Shown here piece after piece: positions 26,662-35,492 of a DNA stretch of 64,000 nt; positions within the stretch are counted from its first letter, which is position 1, and each line of letters begins with the position of its first letter. The DNA comes from Rhodospirillales bacterium (GTDB taxonomy: Bacteria; Pseudomonadota; Alphaproteobacteria; Rhodospirillales; Casp-alpha2): NCBI GenBank assembly GCA_023145215.1, contig JAGLED010000007.1, positions 23,210 through 87,209 of the forward strand. The letters run 5' to 3'. The position numbers and the translations under genes were made by a program. The notes beneath the pieces were generated by a model. That model had not been told where the DNA came from. It saw only the letters and a list, made by a program, of their open reading frames with translations, and did no database searches.

Positions 26662-27365
26662 GCATCCACCGCTTCGGCGCGGCGCGCCAATATCATTGAG
26701 AAATAAGGGGCGCGTTCGGTTTTAAGTTCCGTCAGCGGCAACACCCGTTCACCGGCGAGCGTCGCGCGCTCGACATAGACCGCCGTCTCGAGCCGGCCCA
26801 GTTTCCCGAGCACCGCGCGCACCTTGTCCAGATGCCGGCCGACCTTCATGATCGCAACCGCATCGGCGATAGCGATACGGGCTTCCAGTTCGGCTTCATC
26901 GAGCGGCGCGGGGACGATGGTCAGCACCTGGTTTCTGGACACCAATGGCTGGCCCGCACGCGCCGCACACGCGCCCAGCGACGACACCCCCGGCACGACC
27001 TCGCTTTCGAAATCCGCCGCCAGCCTGCCGAACAGATACATGAACGAGCCATAGAGGAACGGATCGCCCTCGCACAATACAGCGACGCTGCGCCCGGCGT
27101 TCAGGTGATCCGCGATCTCGACGGCATAGCGGTCGTAAACGTCGTTGGCCGGAAACTGACCCGGGATCATCGGCGTTTCGATGACGATCTCGGTCTTGCC
27201 GTCCGGAATGTGCGGACCGGCGATCATGCGCGCCATGCTTTCGGTGCCGTCGGCGGGCGCCGGATAGGCGATCACGTCGGCTTCGGCGATCAGGCGCACG
27301 GCCTTCAATGTAAGCAGTTCCGGATCACCAGGACCGACCCCAATTCCGTAAAGCCGCCCGCTCAT
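26658..27365 (-). CDS. cobI: Precorrin-2 / cobalt-factor II C20-methyltransferase
   Basis: CobI/CbiL, 235 residues, which adds the C20 methyl group before ring contraction. The class III methylase loop is LYGIGVGPGDPELLTLKA, then VLCEGDPFLYGSFMYL, VVPGVSSLGACAARAGQPLV and VAIMKVGRHLDKV, all characteristic of the C20 enzyme. ATG 27365 overlaps the cobL stop as ATGA and is preferred over an in-frame codon six residues upstream. It ends in an overlap with cbiG-cobJ. Confidence 0.94.
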   Translation of the reverse strand: MSGRLYGIGVGPGDPELLTLKAVRLIAEADVIAYPAPADGTESMARMIAGPHIPDGKTEIVIETPMIPGQFPANDVYDRYAVEIADHLNAGRSVAVLCEGDPFLYGSFMYLFGRLAADFESEVVPGVSSLGACAARAGQPLVSRNQVLTIVPAPLDEAELEARIAIADAVAIMKVGRHLDKVRAVLGKLGRLETAVYVERATLAGERVLPLTELKTERAPYFSMILARRAEAVDA

Positions 27366-28585
27366 GATCTCGTTACCCGCCACTGCAGAACATCGATCGC
27401 AGGCTTCATCGCCGTCAGACGCCCCACGGGCGCGGCTTGGGCAATCCCGATCCGCACCAGTTCCCCGCCCAGTACGCGCAGTGCCGTCATCAGATGCCCC
27501 TGTGCTTCGATCGACACCGCATTGGCGACCAGCCGGCCGCCCGGCTTCAGCGCATCAAAAGCGGTCGCAATCACATCCGTGTCTTCCGAGATCCCCCCGC
27601 CGATGAAAATCGCATCCGGGGCGTTGGTGATTTCAGACGGCGCGTCCGGGAACACGCCCTCGACGATCTCCAGTTCCGGCACGCCGAGATTTTCGGCGTT
27701 GATTCGAATGCGCTTGAGACGTTCCGGATCACGTTCGATCGCGACCGCGCGTGCCGCAGGTTCGGCGCGCAGCCATTCGATGGCGATGGTGCCGTTGCCG
27801 GCCCCCACATCCCATAACACCTCGCCCGGTTTCGGCGCCAACGCCGCCAGCGTCACCGCGCGAACGTCCCTTTTTGTGATGGTGCCGTCATGATCGAAGG
27901 CGTCGTCAGGCAGACCCGGTGCGCGGGACAGTGCCGTGACCCCGTCGTCCGCGACACAGGTGATCGCGACGGTATTCAGATTGTCGAATTCCCGTTCAAA
28001 GCCATCATCTGCAATGCTGTCGGTCCGCGTTTCCTTGTCCCCGCCGATCCGTTCCAACACGGTCATTGGGCTCCGCCCGTAGCCCATGTCTTTAAGCGCC
28101 TCGGCGATGTCGGCGGGCGACGACCCGTTGCGGCTCAGGATCATTAATTTTATCCCCGGCTGGATCGAGCGCCGGAGCGCCCCGAAGGGCTGCGCATGCA
28201 CACTAACGGTGCGCAGCAGCGGGTCAGACAGCGCCCAACCCATGCGCGCCGCCGCCAAAGAAAACGCCCCCGGGTGCGGCATGACGCGGACGGCATCGGC
28301 ACCCAGCACATCGATCATGCGGATGGCGATCCCGTGGCATAAAGGCTCGCCGCTCGCCAACACGCAAACGGTCTCCGACGTCGCCGCAGCGCCGAGCTTC
28401 GAAATATCGCCGACGAGATCCTTGCTCCAGGGGCGTCGCTCTCGGGTGTCGTCTTCCGGCAGCATTGACAGGTGGCGCTTGGCGCCGGCGATCACCGTCG
28501 CAGTGTCCAGAATGTCGCGCGCGGCCTGCGACAGCCCGGCAAGCCCGTCCTCACCGATTCCGATGACCGTAACGACGCCGCTCAT
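27362..28585 (-). CDS. cobL: Precorrin-6Y C5,15-methyltransferase (decarboxylating), CbiE-CbiT fusion
   Basis: CobL, 407 residues, which methylates C5 and C15 and decarboxylates the C12 acetate. The N-terminal CbiE-like half (about 1-205) begins VIGIGEDGLAGLSQAARD and has VCVLASGEPLCHGI. The C-terminal CbiT half (about 215-407) carries a class I SAM site, LWDVGAGNGTIAIEWLR, after TKRDVRAVTLAAL. Both halves are full length. ATG 28585 overlaps the cobH stop by 4 nt. Confidence 0.94.
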   Translation of the reverse strand: MSGVVTVIGIGEDGLAGLSQAARDILDTATVIAGAKRHLSMLPEDDTRERRPWSKDLVGDISKLGAAATSETVCVLASGEPLCHGIAIRMIDVLGADAVRVMPHPGAFSLAAARMGWALSDPLLRTVSVHAQPFGALRRSIQPGIKLMILSRNGSSPADIAEALKDMGYGRSPMTVLERIGGDKETRTDSIADDGFEREFDNLNTVAITCVADDGVTALSRAPGLPDDAFDHDGTITKRDVRAVTLAALAPKPGEVLWDVGAGNGTIAIEWLRAEPAARAVAIERDPERLKRIRINAENLGVPELEIVEGVFPDAPSEITNAPDAIFIGGGISEDTDVIATAFDALKPGGRLVANAVSIEAQGHLMTALRVLGGELVRIGIAQAAPVGRLTAMKPAIDVLQWRVTRS

Positions 28586-29205
28586 GACAGCCCCCCGGCG
28601 AGCGCGTTAACGGCAGCCGACGCGATGGCGCTGCCGCCAACGCGGCCTTTGAGAGTAATGTACTCAATCCCCAGCGCATTTGCCGCCAGCGCGTCCTTGG
28701 ACTCCGCCGCGCCCACGAAACCGACCGGAAAACCCAGCACCACGGCCGGTTTCGGCGCACCGTCCTCGATCATCTCCAACAACCTGAACAATGCCGTCGG
28801 CGCATTCCCGATGGCGACCACGGCACCGTCCAGACGAGGCAGCCAACGCGCGACGGCAGCGGCCGAGCGTGTCGTCCGGTCATGTTGCGCATCGTCCGCG
28901 ACACCCTCGTCGTCGAGGGTGCAGATAATCTCGTTACTCGAGAGGTGCCGGCGAATGATCCCCGCCGCGACCATGTTCGCATCGACGAAGATCGGCGCAC
29001 CGCTTTTCAACGCGCCTCGCCCTGCCGACACCGCGCCGTCCGTGTAGGCGATGTCGTCCGCGATCCGGGGAATGCCACAGGCATGGATCAGCCGAACAAC
29101 GACTTCGGCCACGTCCTCCGGGAACCGGTCGAGCGCCGCTTCGGCGCGCACGGTCGCGAAGGATTTCGCGTAGATCGCTGCGGGATCTTTGAGGTATTCG
29201 ACCAT
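28582..29205 (-). CDS. cobH: Precorrin-8X / cobalt-precorrin-8 methylmutase
   Basis: CobH/CbiC, 207 residues, which moves the methyl group from C11 to C12 to form hydrogenobyrinic or cobyrinic acid. Conserved features are VVRLIHACGIPRIADDIAY, with the catalytic His expected here, then GALKSGAPIFVDANMVAAGI and the C-terminal GFPVGFVGAAESKDAL. The gene follows cbiX by 18 nt and its stop overlaps the cobL start in the same orientation. Confidence 0.94.
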   Translation of the reverse strand: MVEYLKDPAAIYAKSFATVRAEAALDRFPEDVAEVVVRLIHACGIPRIADDIAYTDGAVSAGRGALKSGAPIFVDANMVAAGIIRRHLSSNEIICTLDDEGVADDAQHDRTTRSAAAVARWLPRLDGAVVAIGNAPTALFRLLEMIEDGAPKPAVVLGFPVGFVGAAESKDALAANALGIEYITLKGRVGGSAIASAAVNALAGGLS

Positions 29206-29223
29206 GATCTCGGCCCGGCGGTT

Positions 29224-30288
29224 TCAGGATTTGGCGTCGGAGCCGTCGCCATGATCGTGCGTATGCGCGTGACCGTGATCGTGCGTATGCGCGTGACCAT
29301 GATCATGGTGGTGGTGATGGCCGTGATCGTGGTCATGATGATGATGGTCGTGCTTATGACCGTGACCGCGCCCCAAAAAGACGCCCCGGTCTTCGGCGTT
29401 TACCTCGACGCCCGCCCCGACCACGTGATGGTGGTGACCGACCTGGGCCATGCCCTGCTCGTCCTCGAAACCCAGGACCTGTTCGCGGTACTTGCAGAGC
29501 TGACAGTTCATGGCGTTCGATTCGCCGCCGTCGAGGGCCTGGTGGAACCGTTCCACAAACGTGTTGATGACATGGTCCTGGTCGTTGAGATAACCCGCCT
29601 TGACGAATTCCACATCCGGATATTTTTCGGCAGCCTCGTCGACCCATTTGAAGATGCGGCGCACCAGAATCCCGGTGAACAGGAAGTACGGAAACACCAC
29701 GATCCGCTTGTAGCCGAGTTTCACCGCGCGATCGAGGCCCGCATCGACAAGCGGGAACGCCACACCGGAGAAACTGACCTCCGCCCAGCCGACGCCGATG
29801 CCTTCCCACAGCATGCGCGCGACCTTGGATATATTGGAGTTCGCATCCGGGTCGTTGGTACCGCGCCCGACCACCATCAAAAGCGTATCGCTGACATCGA
29901 CATCGCCCGATGCCGCATCGATCGCTTCGCGCACCCGCGCCTCGGCGGCCTTCAGCATCTTTGGATCGATGGCGAGGTCACGGCCGAAAATCACTTCGAT
30001 GCCGGGATTTTCGGCTGCAAACGTGTTGATCTCGGAGGGAAGGTCGTTCTTCACGTGGCCCGCGGCGAACAGCATGCCCGGCAGGCAAATAATCTTCTTG
30101 GCGCCGCGTGCTTTCAACTTTTCGAGTCCCGTACGGATGACCGGTTCGGCGAATTCGAGGAATCCGCTTTCGATGTCGTGTCCGGGGAGTTTTTGCTTGA
30201 GCCTGACGGAGAGTTGATTGAACTCGTCGACGGCGGCTTTGTCGCGGCTGCCGTGGCCGCAAATCATGACGGCAGCTTGATCTGTCAT
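29224..30288 (-). CDS. cbiX: Long-form sirohydrochlorin cobaltochelatase CbiX with redox motif and His tail
   Basis: 354-residue CbiX that inserts cobalt early, into sirohydrochlorin. The two chelatase lobes contain ICGHGSRDKAAVDEF with the catalytic His near residue 12, CLPGMLFAAGHVKNDLP, and VFPYFLFTGILVRRIF. About residue 258 is MNCQLCKYREQ, the MxCxxC motif that binds an Fe-S cluster in the long CbiX of Bacillus megaterium. It ends in a run of His and Asp of about 45 residues, probably a cobalt store or delivery tail. AAGGA precedes ATG 30288. First gene of cbiX-cobHLI-cbiG/J. Confidence 0.92.
   Translation of the reverse strand: MTDQAAVMICGHGSRDKAAVDEFNQLSVRLKQKLPGHDIESGFLEFAEPVIRTGLEKLKARGAKKIICLPGMLFAAGHVKNDLPSEINTFAAENPGIEVIFGRDLAIDPKMLKAAEARVREAIDAASGDVDVSDTLLMVVGRGTNDPDANSNISKVARMLWEGIGVGWAEVSFSGVAFPLVDAGLDRAVKLGYKRIVVFPYFLFTGILVRRIFKWVDEAAEKYPDVEFVKAGYLNDQDHVINTFVERFHQALDGGESNAMNCQLCKYREQVLGFEDEQGMAQVGHHHHVVGAGVEVNAEDRGVFLGRGHGHKHDHHHHDHDHGHHHHHDHGHAHTHDHGHAHTHDHGDGSDAKS
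29251..29298. repeat. Tandem 24-bp repeat encoding part of the CbiX His tail
   Basis: Two adjacent 24-bp units (29251-29274 and 29275-29298) differ only near their first bases. On the minus strand each encodes an eight-residue block of the type HDHGHAHT. This in-frame duplication probably arose by slippage or unequal exchange and shows that tail length can vary. Confidence 0.85.
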
Positions 30289-30423
30289 TGCCTGGTCCTT
30301 GCCTTCGTGCGTTTAAGGGCTGGTCATTGCCTCCGGCCCCGATCGAGCACGGACTATGACAGAATTGGCCGCCCCCTGAAAGTCACGGAGCGACAAAAAC
30401 TGGCCCGGGATAACGGAATCGGA

Positions 30424-31503
30424 TCAGGCCGCGCTTTCGGTCCGGCTGGGCGGCAATGAGGCGGCGCGCTCCTCGTATTCCTTGGCCTCCTCGCCCCGCC
30501 CCAGCGAACGCAAGACGGACGCATAGTTCTTGAGGCCCGTCACCAAAGACGGATGACCGGGATCGAACGTGCGTTCCTTGATCGAAAGTGCGCGCTTCAA
30601 TAACGGTTCCGCCGCCTGCAGGTTGCCCTGTTTCTTGTACAGAAGCGCCAGGTTGTTGAGGTCGGTGGCGACGCTCGGGTGATCGTAACCGAGGACGCGT
30701 TCGTCGATCATCAAGGCGCGTCGGTAAAGGGGCTCCGCCTGTTCGTAACGCGCTTTCGCATAGTGGATGAGTGCCAGATTATTGAGCGATGTCGCGACAT
30801 CCGGATGGTCGTTGCCGAGCGTCTTTTCCAGCAATCGGAGCCCGCGTGTAAACGCCTTCACGGCATTGTCGTGATCGCCGCTCTGGTAGCACGCGGTACC
30901 CAGTTTATTGAGCACCTCGGCACGGCGTTCGTCGGCGGTGGGCGGCAGTTCGTCCACGGCTTGCTCATACAACTCGCGCGCATTTTCGGGTGCGATCAGC
31001 ACCATATAAAGATCGGCAGCGATGATCTTGGCGGTCGCCCCGGCCTGCAGCATCTTTGCGGCACGGTCCTTGAGACGCCGGCCTTCCTCGCCCTCGCGAA
31101 CGCCCAGTTTTTCGGTCAGCGTGATGGCCTTGTCGAACTCGCCCGCTTCCAAAGCGGCCAGTGCCTGACGCTGCGAATCGGCTAGCCCTTCGCCGACCGG
31201 CAGCAAATCGCGGAGTTTTCTGTGAATGACGTTGTATTCGCTCGCGAACTCACGGAGCCTGGTATCCTGCTCCTTGGCGCCGACGCCCTTGGCCCGCAGC
31301 ATTTCCTGCAAGGCCTTGAAGGCCGGGTTTTCGCGGCCGATCGGGGTGTCGATGCGGTCTTCCAAGCCCGGTTCATGGCGTGGCTCGCCATCGCCGCGGC
31401 CACGCGCCACCCACATGCCGACAAACGCGCCGACGACGGCGGCGATTCCGGCGGCAAGGGCGATGCCCGCCCACTGCGGCAATTCGGCGAATGACAGTTC
31501 CAC
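30424..31503 (-). CDS. Membrane-anchored kinesin-light-chain-type TPR protein
   Basis: 359-residue protein, starting with GTG 31503 behind GAAGGAAG. One transmembrane segment (about 13-33, AGIALAAGIAAVVGAFVGMW) is followed by a charged region, then at least four 42-residue TPRs of the kinesin-light-chain type (DVATSLNNLALIHYAKARYEQAEPLYRRAL, repeated as VATDLNNLALLYKKQGN). These form a protein-binding platform in the cytoplasm. It lies 135 nt upstream of cbiX on the same strand. Nothing links it directly to cobalamin except position. Confidence 0.8.
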   Translation of the reverse strand: MELSFAELPQWAGIALAAGIAAVVGAFVGMWVARGRGDGEPRHEPGLEDRIDTPIGRENPAFKALQEMLRAKGVGAKEQDTRLREFASEYNVIHRKLRDLLPVGEGLADSQRQALAALEAGEFDKAITLTEKLGVREGEEGRRLKDRAAKMLQAGATAKIIAADLYMVLIAPENARELYEQAVDELPPTADERRAEVLNKLGTACYQSGDHDNAVKAFTRGLRLLEKTLGNDHPDVATSLNNLALIHYAKARYEQAEPLYRRALMIDERVLGYDHPSVATDLNNLALLYKKQGNLQAAEPLLKRALSIKERTFDPGHPSLVTGLKNYASVLRSLGRGEEAKEYEERAASLPPSRTESAA

Positions 31504-31609
31504 GCTTGCTTCCTTCGGGCCGTTCCGGCTCTGGATGCAAAGAATCGGCTAAAAACGCTTCATTATCAACCATATCCCAATATCCGGCACCGGTTCCGTT
31601 GACGTTCCG

Positions 31610-32638
31610 ATGCGGGTGTCGTCAACTTCCGCCATGGTCACGTTAGGTTTCGCCGGTGCCGCTGCACCCTTCGATCCGCTGATACTGCTCATCATCGCGA
31701 TGGGCATAGAAGCCTATATCGGCGAAGCCCGGTTCATCTTCAGCCGCGTCAAGCACCCGGTGGCGATCCTCGGCGCGATGATCGGTTTCTTCGACGACAA
31801 GCTGAACCGGCCCAAACGCTCGCAGGTCGACCGCGCCGTCAGGGGGACGTTCGTCGTCATCTTCATGGTGTCGTTTGCCGCCGCCGTCGGCATCGGTGTG
31901 ATGTGGCTGACGCTTCACTTCACGTGGGGCTGGGTGCTGGAATGCGCGTTGCTGGTGACCCTTCTCGCGGGCCGTGGCCTCTACGATGCCGTTGCGCGTG
32001 TCGCCAAGGGGCTGGAAATCGGCGGCCTGGAGGGTGGGCGCGAAGCGGTCAGGCACATCGTCGGCCGCGATCCGAAGAGCCTCGATGCCCCCGGCATTGC
32101 GCGCGCCGCCGTCGAGAGCCTGGCGGAGAACTTCTCCGACGCGGTCGCGGCGCCCGTCTTCTGGTACGTGCTGCTCGGCTTCCCGGGGATCCTCGTTTAT
32201 AAAACCGTCAACACCATGGACAGCATGATCGGCCACAAAACGCCCCTGCATCAGGCGTTCGGCTTCACCGCCGCCAGGCTGGACGACGCCTTGAACGCGA
32301 TCCCGGCAAGACTGTCGGCGTTGATTTTCGCCGCGGCCGCATTGTTCGTGCCCACCGCGAACCCATCCGCCGCGATCAAGACGGCGATGCGCGACGCGAA
32401 AAAACATCGCTCTTTCAACGCCGGTTGGCCGGAAGCGGCAATGGCGGGGGCGCTCGGCATCGCACTGGCGGGACCGCGCACCTATGGGGGTGAGCGGGTC
32501 GACGACCACTGGATGGGAGATGGCCGCGCGCGGCTCAGTCACAAGGACATCCAGCGCGCGCTATATCTGTACGGGGTCGCCTGCCTGATCACGGGAGGCA
32601 TCGTCGGCGCGATTGCGGCGCTCAGACTACACCTCTGA
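31610..32638 (+). CDS. cbiB: Adenosylcobinamide-phosphate synthase
   Basis: CbiB/CobD, 342 residues, an integral membrane enzyme that attaches aminopropanol (or its phosphate) to adenosylcobyric acid. Conserved blocks: IEAYIGEARFIFSRVKHPVAILG near the N-terminus, GREAVRHIVGRD, ARAAVESLAENFSDAVAAPVFWY and KTVNTMDSMIGHK, with YGGERVDDHWMGDG near the end. Hydrophobic segments alternate with these loops. ATG 31610 lacks a good ribosome binding site; ATG 31634 is an alternative. It ends directly beside the cobQ stop on the other strand. Confidence 0.93.
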   Translation: MRVSSTSAMVTLGFAGAAAPFDPLILLIIAMGIEAYIGEARFIFSRVKHPVAILGAMIGFFDDKLNRPKRSQVDRAVRGTFVVIFMVSFAAAVGIGVMWLTLHFTWGWVLECALLVTLLAGRGLYDAVARVAKGLEIGGLEGGREAVRHIVGRDPKSLDAPGIARAAVESLAENFSDAVAAPVFWYVLLGFPGILVYKTVNTMDSMIGHKTPLHQAFGFTAARLDDALNAIPARLSALIFAAAALFVPTANPSAAIKTAMRDAKKHRSFNAGWPEAAMAGALGIALAGPRTYGGERVDDHWMGDGRARLSHKDIQRALYLYGVACLITGGIVGAIAALRLHL

Positions 32639-34123
32639 TCAGCGGGCCAGCGCCAGCAGCCCGTCCAAGTCCATATGCTTTTCCAGATGCGCCGCAAGGC
32701 CGTCGAGCGCCGCGTCCACCCGCCCCGCGTAATCGATCTCGGACGCACGTCCGTCGCGCAACCTGTTCAGGAACGCATGACGGAAACCGTCGGCGGCGAA
32801 AATTCCGTGCAGGTAGCCCGCCATCACCCGGCCGTCCTTAGAAACGGCGCCGTCGGTGCGCCCACCCTCAAGCGTCAGCCAGGGGCGCGCCGTGTCGGGC
32901 CCGGTGGTGCGGCCCATGTGCATTTCGTAACCCCGCACGTCCGCACCCGTCAGCATCTCTTTCCCCGTCACCTCGACCAGCGACTTGTCGCCGCCGATGA
33001 CGGTTTCGACATCGAGCAGACCCAGGCCTTCAAGCGTTTCCGGCGCCCCCTCGATCCCGTCCGGATCGGCGAGCGTACGACCCAGAATCTGATAGCCGCC
33101 GCATAAGCCGACGACGAGCCCGCCGCGCCGGTGATGCGCCGCGATGTCGGTATCCCAGCCCGCGTCCCTGAGCGCCTTCAGATCGCCGAGCGTCGCCTTG
33201 GAGCCGGCCAGAAGGACCACGTCCGCGTCACCCGGCAGGGCATCCCCCATCTCGATGATGTCGACACGGACATCGGGTTCGGCGGCGAGCGGGTCCAAGT
33301 CGTCGAAGTTGGAAATCCGGGGCAGACGCGGCACGGCGATGACGATGTCTTTTTTATCCCCATCGATCTCCCGCTTGTCCAACGCCATCGCGTCTTCCTT
33401 CGGCAAAGCGCGGGCGTCGGCGAAATAGGGGACGAGGCCGAATGACTTAAGCCCTGTCTTTTCGGTGATGATCTTCATGCCGTCGTCGAACAGCGACGCA
33501 TCGCCCCGGAACTTGTTGATAACGAAACCGGCCAGGTGCTTTCTATCAGCGTCCGAAATCACGGTGTACGTGCCGACGATCTGCGCGATGACCCCACCCC
33601 GGTCGATGTCACCGACGAGGATCACCGGAATATTCGCGGCTTCGGCGAAGCCCATGTTGGCGATGTCAGCGTCGCGCAGGTTCACTTCCGCCGGGCTGCC
33701 CGCGCCCTCAACCAAGACAAGGTCGGCACCGTCGCCGTTGATATCGAAGCTTTCCAGCACGTCTTTCAGCAGCTTCGGCTTCATCTGATAATAGTCGCGC
33801 GCCTTGGCATTCCCCGCGACCCGGCCCTGCACCACCACCTGCGCACCTATATCGGACTGCGGCTTCAGCAGCACCGGGTTCATGTGCACGGTCAAAGGCT
33901 GGCGCGCCGCCAGCGCCTGCAGCGCCTGAGCGCGGCCGATCTCGCCCCCGTCCGACGTGACGGCGGCGTTATTCGACATGTTCTGAGGCTTGAAGGGCCG
34001 AACCGCCATGCCCCGGTTCGCATATGCGCGGCAAAGGCCCGCAACCAGCAAGGACTTGCCGACGTCGGAGCCGGTGCCCTGAAACATCAGGGCCGGCGTG
34101 CGGACATCCGTCGCCTTACTCAA
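32639..34123 (-). CDS. cobQ: Cobyric acid synthase
   Basis: CobQ/CbiP, 494 residues, which amidates the b, d, e and g side chains of adenosylcobyrinic acid a,c-diamide. The ATP-binding domain begins [19 protein letters not shown], followed by [22 protein letters not shown]. The glutaminase half has the Cys nucleophile in [12 protein letters not shown] and the His in [10 protein letters not shown]. Start is TTG 34123, overlapping the SYLF gene stop as TTGA; no better ATG is in frame nearby. Confidence 0.94.
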   Translation of the reverse strand: MSKATDVRTPALMFQGTGSDVGKSLLVAGLCRAYANRGMAVRPFKPQNMSNNAAVTSDGGEIGRAQALQALAARQPLTVHMNPVLLKPQSDIGAQVVVQGRVAGNAKARDYYQMKPKLLKDVLESFDINGDGADLVLVEGAGSPAEVNLRDADIANMGFAEAANIPVILVGDIDRGGVIAQIVGTYTVISDADRKHLAGFVINKFRGDASLFDDGMKIITEKTGLKSFGLVPYFADARALPKEDAMALDKREIDGDKKDIVIAVPRLPRISNFDDLDPLAAEPDVRVDIIEMGDALPGDADVVLLAGSKATLGDLKALRDAGWDTDIAAHHRRGGLVVGLCGGYQILGRTLADPDGIEGAPETLEGLGLLDVETVIGGDKSLVEVTGKEMLTGADVRGYEMHMGRTTGPDTARPWLTLEGGRTDGAVSKDGRVMAGYLHGIFAADGFRHAFLNRLRDGRASEIDYAGRVDAALDGLAAHLEKHMDLDGLLALAR

Positions 34124-34824
34124 TACTTGGCGAGGACGGCAGCCAGCCTGTCGGCGCGGGCCATCCGGTTGGCGGGATCGGTCACGATCTCGCGGGGTGT
34201 CTTACCCTGACCATAGACCGCTTCGTTGATGTCCTGACGCCGCGCCATCACCGCACCCTCGACACTCGCGCCCGCGAACGCCCCGACCTTGGAGTTGGCG
34301 AACGCCAGCACATCGGCGCCGAGATTGGTGGTCGTCGACGCTTCGGCACCGAGGCCGTAGAACCCCGCCGTCACGCCGGCGTCCGCGCCGATCTTGGCCT
34401 GGTCCTTGAGAATCGCTTCGAGCGCGCCCTTGTTGCGGATCACGAGGATCACTTCCGTGCTCTGCGCGCCGAACTGAATGCCGAAGCTGCCGGCACCCAG
34501 CGTGTAGAAAGCGGGTGCGCTCCACCCGCCATCAGGGGTGCGCGCCATCAATAGACCGTTGCCCCCCTCGCCACCGACGAAGAACCCCGCCTTGAGGATG
34601 CTCGGGAAGATCGCGATGGCGACTGAATCCGGCAGATACTTGGAAAACCGCTGCAGGCCCTTCAAAGTCTGGAAACGCTCGACCGTGGCGACCGCACTGT
34701 CGACCATGTGTTCGGCCTTGAGAACGGGCGACTCTTCGTACTCGGTGCATCCGGCGACGCTGCCGAGCGCCACCATGGCGGCGGCGGTGGACAGGAAACG
34801 GCGGCGCGAAAGTCGGGCAAGCAT
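34120..34824 (-). CDS. SYLF/Ysc84-domain lipoprotein inside the cobalamin operon
   Basis: 234-residue exported protein. An Arg-rich N-terminus and hydrophobic segment end in the lipobox VAGC (the [10 protein letters not shown] stretch has a Tat-like look). The mature part is a SYLF (Ysc84-type) lipid-binding domain: [44 protein letters not shown] and the C-terminal [19 protein letters not shown] 34824 is chosen because GAGGAG lies about 8 nt upstream; this ribosome site overlaps the cobO stop. The gene's own stop overlaps the cobQ start (TTGA). A role in cobalamin synthesis is not known. Confidence 0.85.
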   Translation of the reverse strand: MLARLSRRRFLSTAAAMVALGSVAGCTEYEESPVLKAEHMVDSAVATVERFQTLKGLQRFSKYLPDSVAIAIFPSILKAGFFVGGEGGNGLLMARTPDGGWSAPAFYTLGAGSFGIQFGAQSTEVILVIRNKGALEAILKDQAKIGADAGVTAGFYGLGAEASTTTNLGADVLAFANSKVGAFAGASVEGAVMARRQDINEAVYGQGKTPREIVTDPANRMARADRLAAVLAKY

Positions 34825-34835
34825 GCGCATTCTCC

Positions 34836-35462
34836 TCAAAATTCGATACCGACCTGCGCTTTGACGCCGGAACGGAACGGGTGTTTGACCTGCGTCATTT
34901 CCGTGACCAGATCGGCGATCTCGATCAATTCGTCTTTGGCGTTCCGGCCCGTCACCGCGACATGCAGCAGTTCGGGCTTGTTCTGCAGCGTTTCGATCAC
35001 TTCATCGAGCGGCAGATTTTCATAGCGCAGCACGATATTCAGTTCATCCAGGATGACCATCTTGTACGATGGATCGTTAATCATTTCTTTCGCCGCCTCC
35101 CATGCCTGTCTGGCGGCGGAGATATCGCGCTCGCGGTCCTGGGTTTCCCATGAAAACCCTTCGCCCATCGCCTTCATCACGCAGAGATCGGGAAAGTGTT
35201 CGAGCACCTTGCGCTCACCGGTTTCCCATTTGCCCTTCACGAACTGAACGAGACCGACCTTCATGCCGTTGCCGATGGCACGAACCGCAAGGCCCATTGC
35301 TGCCGTCGACTTTCCCTTGCCCTTGCCGGTGTGGATGATGATCAGGCCCTTCTCGATCGTCTTGGTGGCGAGAATCTTGTCGCGCGCGGCTTTTTTCTTC
35401 GCCATCTTCTCGGCGTGGCGCGCGTTCAGTTCTTCTTCGGTCATATTGTCTTTATCCGTCAT
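34836..35462 (-). CDS. cobO: Cob(I)yrinic acid a,c-diamide adenosyltransferase
   Basis: CobO/BtuR-type ATP:corrinoid adenosyltransferase, 208 residues, which transfers the adenosyl group of ATP to Co(I) corrinoid. The P-loop is HTGKGKGKSTAAMGLA near residue 45; VGLVQFVKGKWETGE, VILDELNIVLRYENLP and VAVTGRNAKDELIEIADLVTEM are family motifs. ATG 35462 starts the conserved acidic N-terminus; an upstream in-frame codon adds seven residues. It lies between cobN and the SYLF gene. Confidence 0.93.
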   Translation of the reverse strand: MTDKDNMTEEELNARHAEKMAKKKAARDKILATKTIEKGLIIIHTGKGKGKSTAAMGLAVRAIGNGMKVGLVQFVKGKWETGERKVLEHFPDLCVMKAMGEGFSWETQDRERDISAARQAWEAAKEMINDPSYKMVILDELNIVLRYENLPLDEVIETLQNKPELLHVAVTGRNAKDELIEIADLVTEMTQVKHPFRSGVKAQVGIEF

Positions 35463-35492
35463 CGTTCCGTCCCTCCCCGGCACGCTATCATA

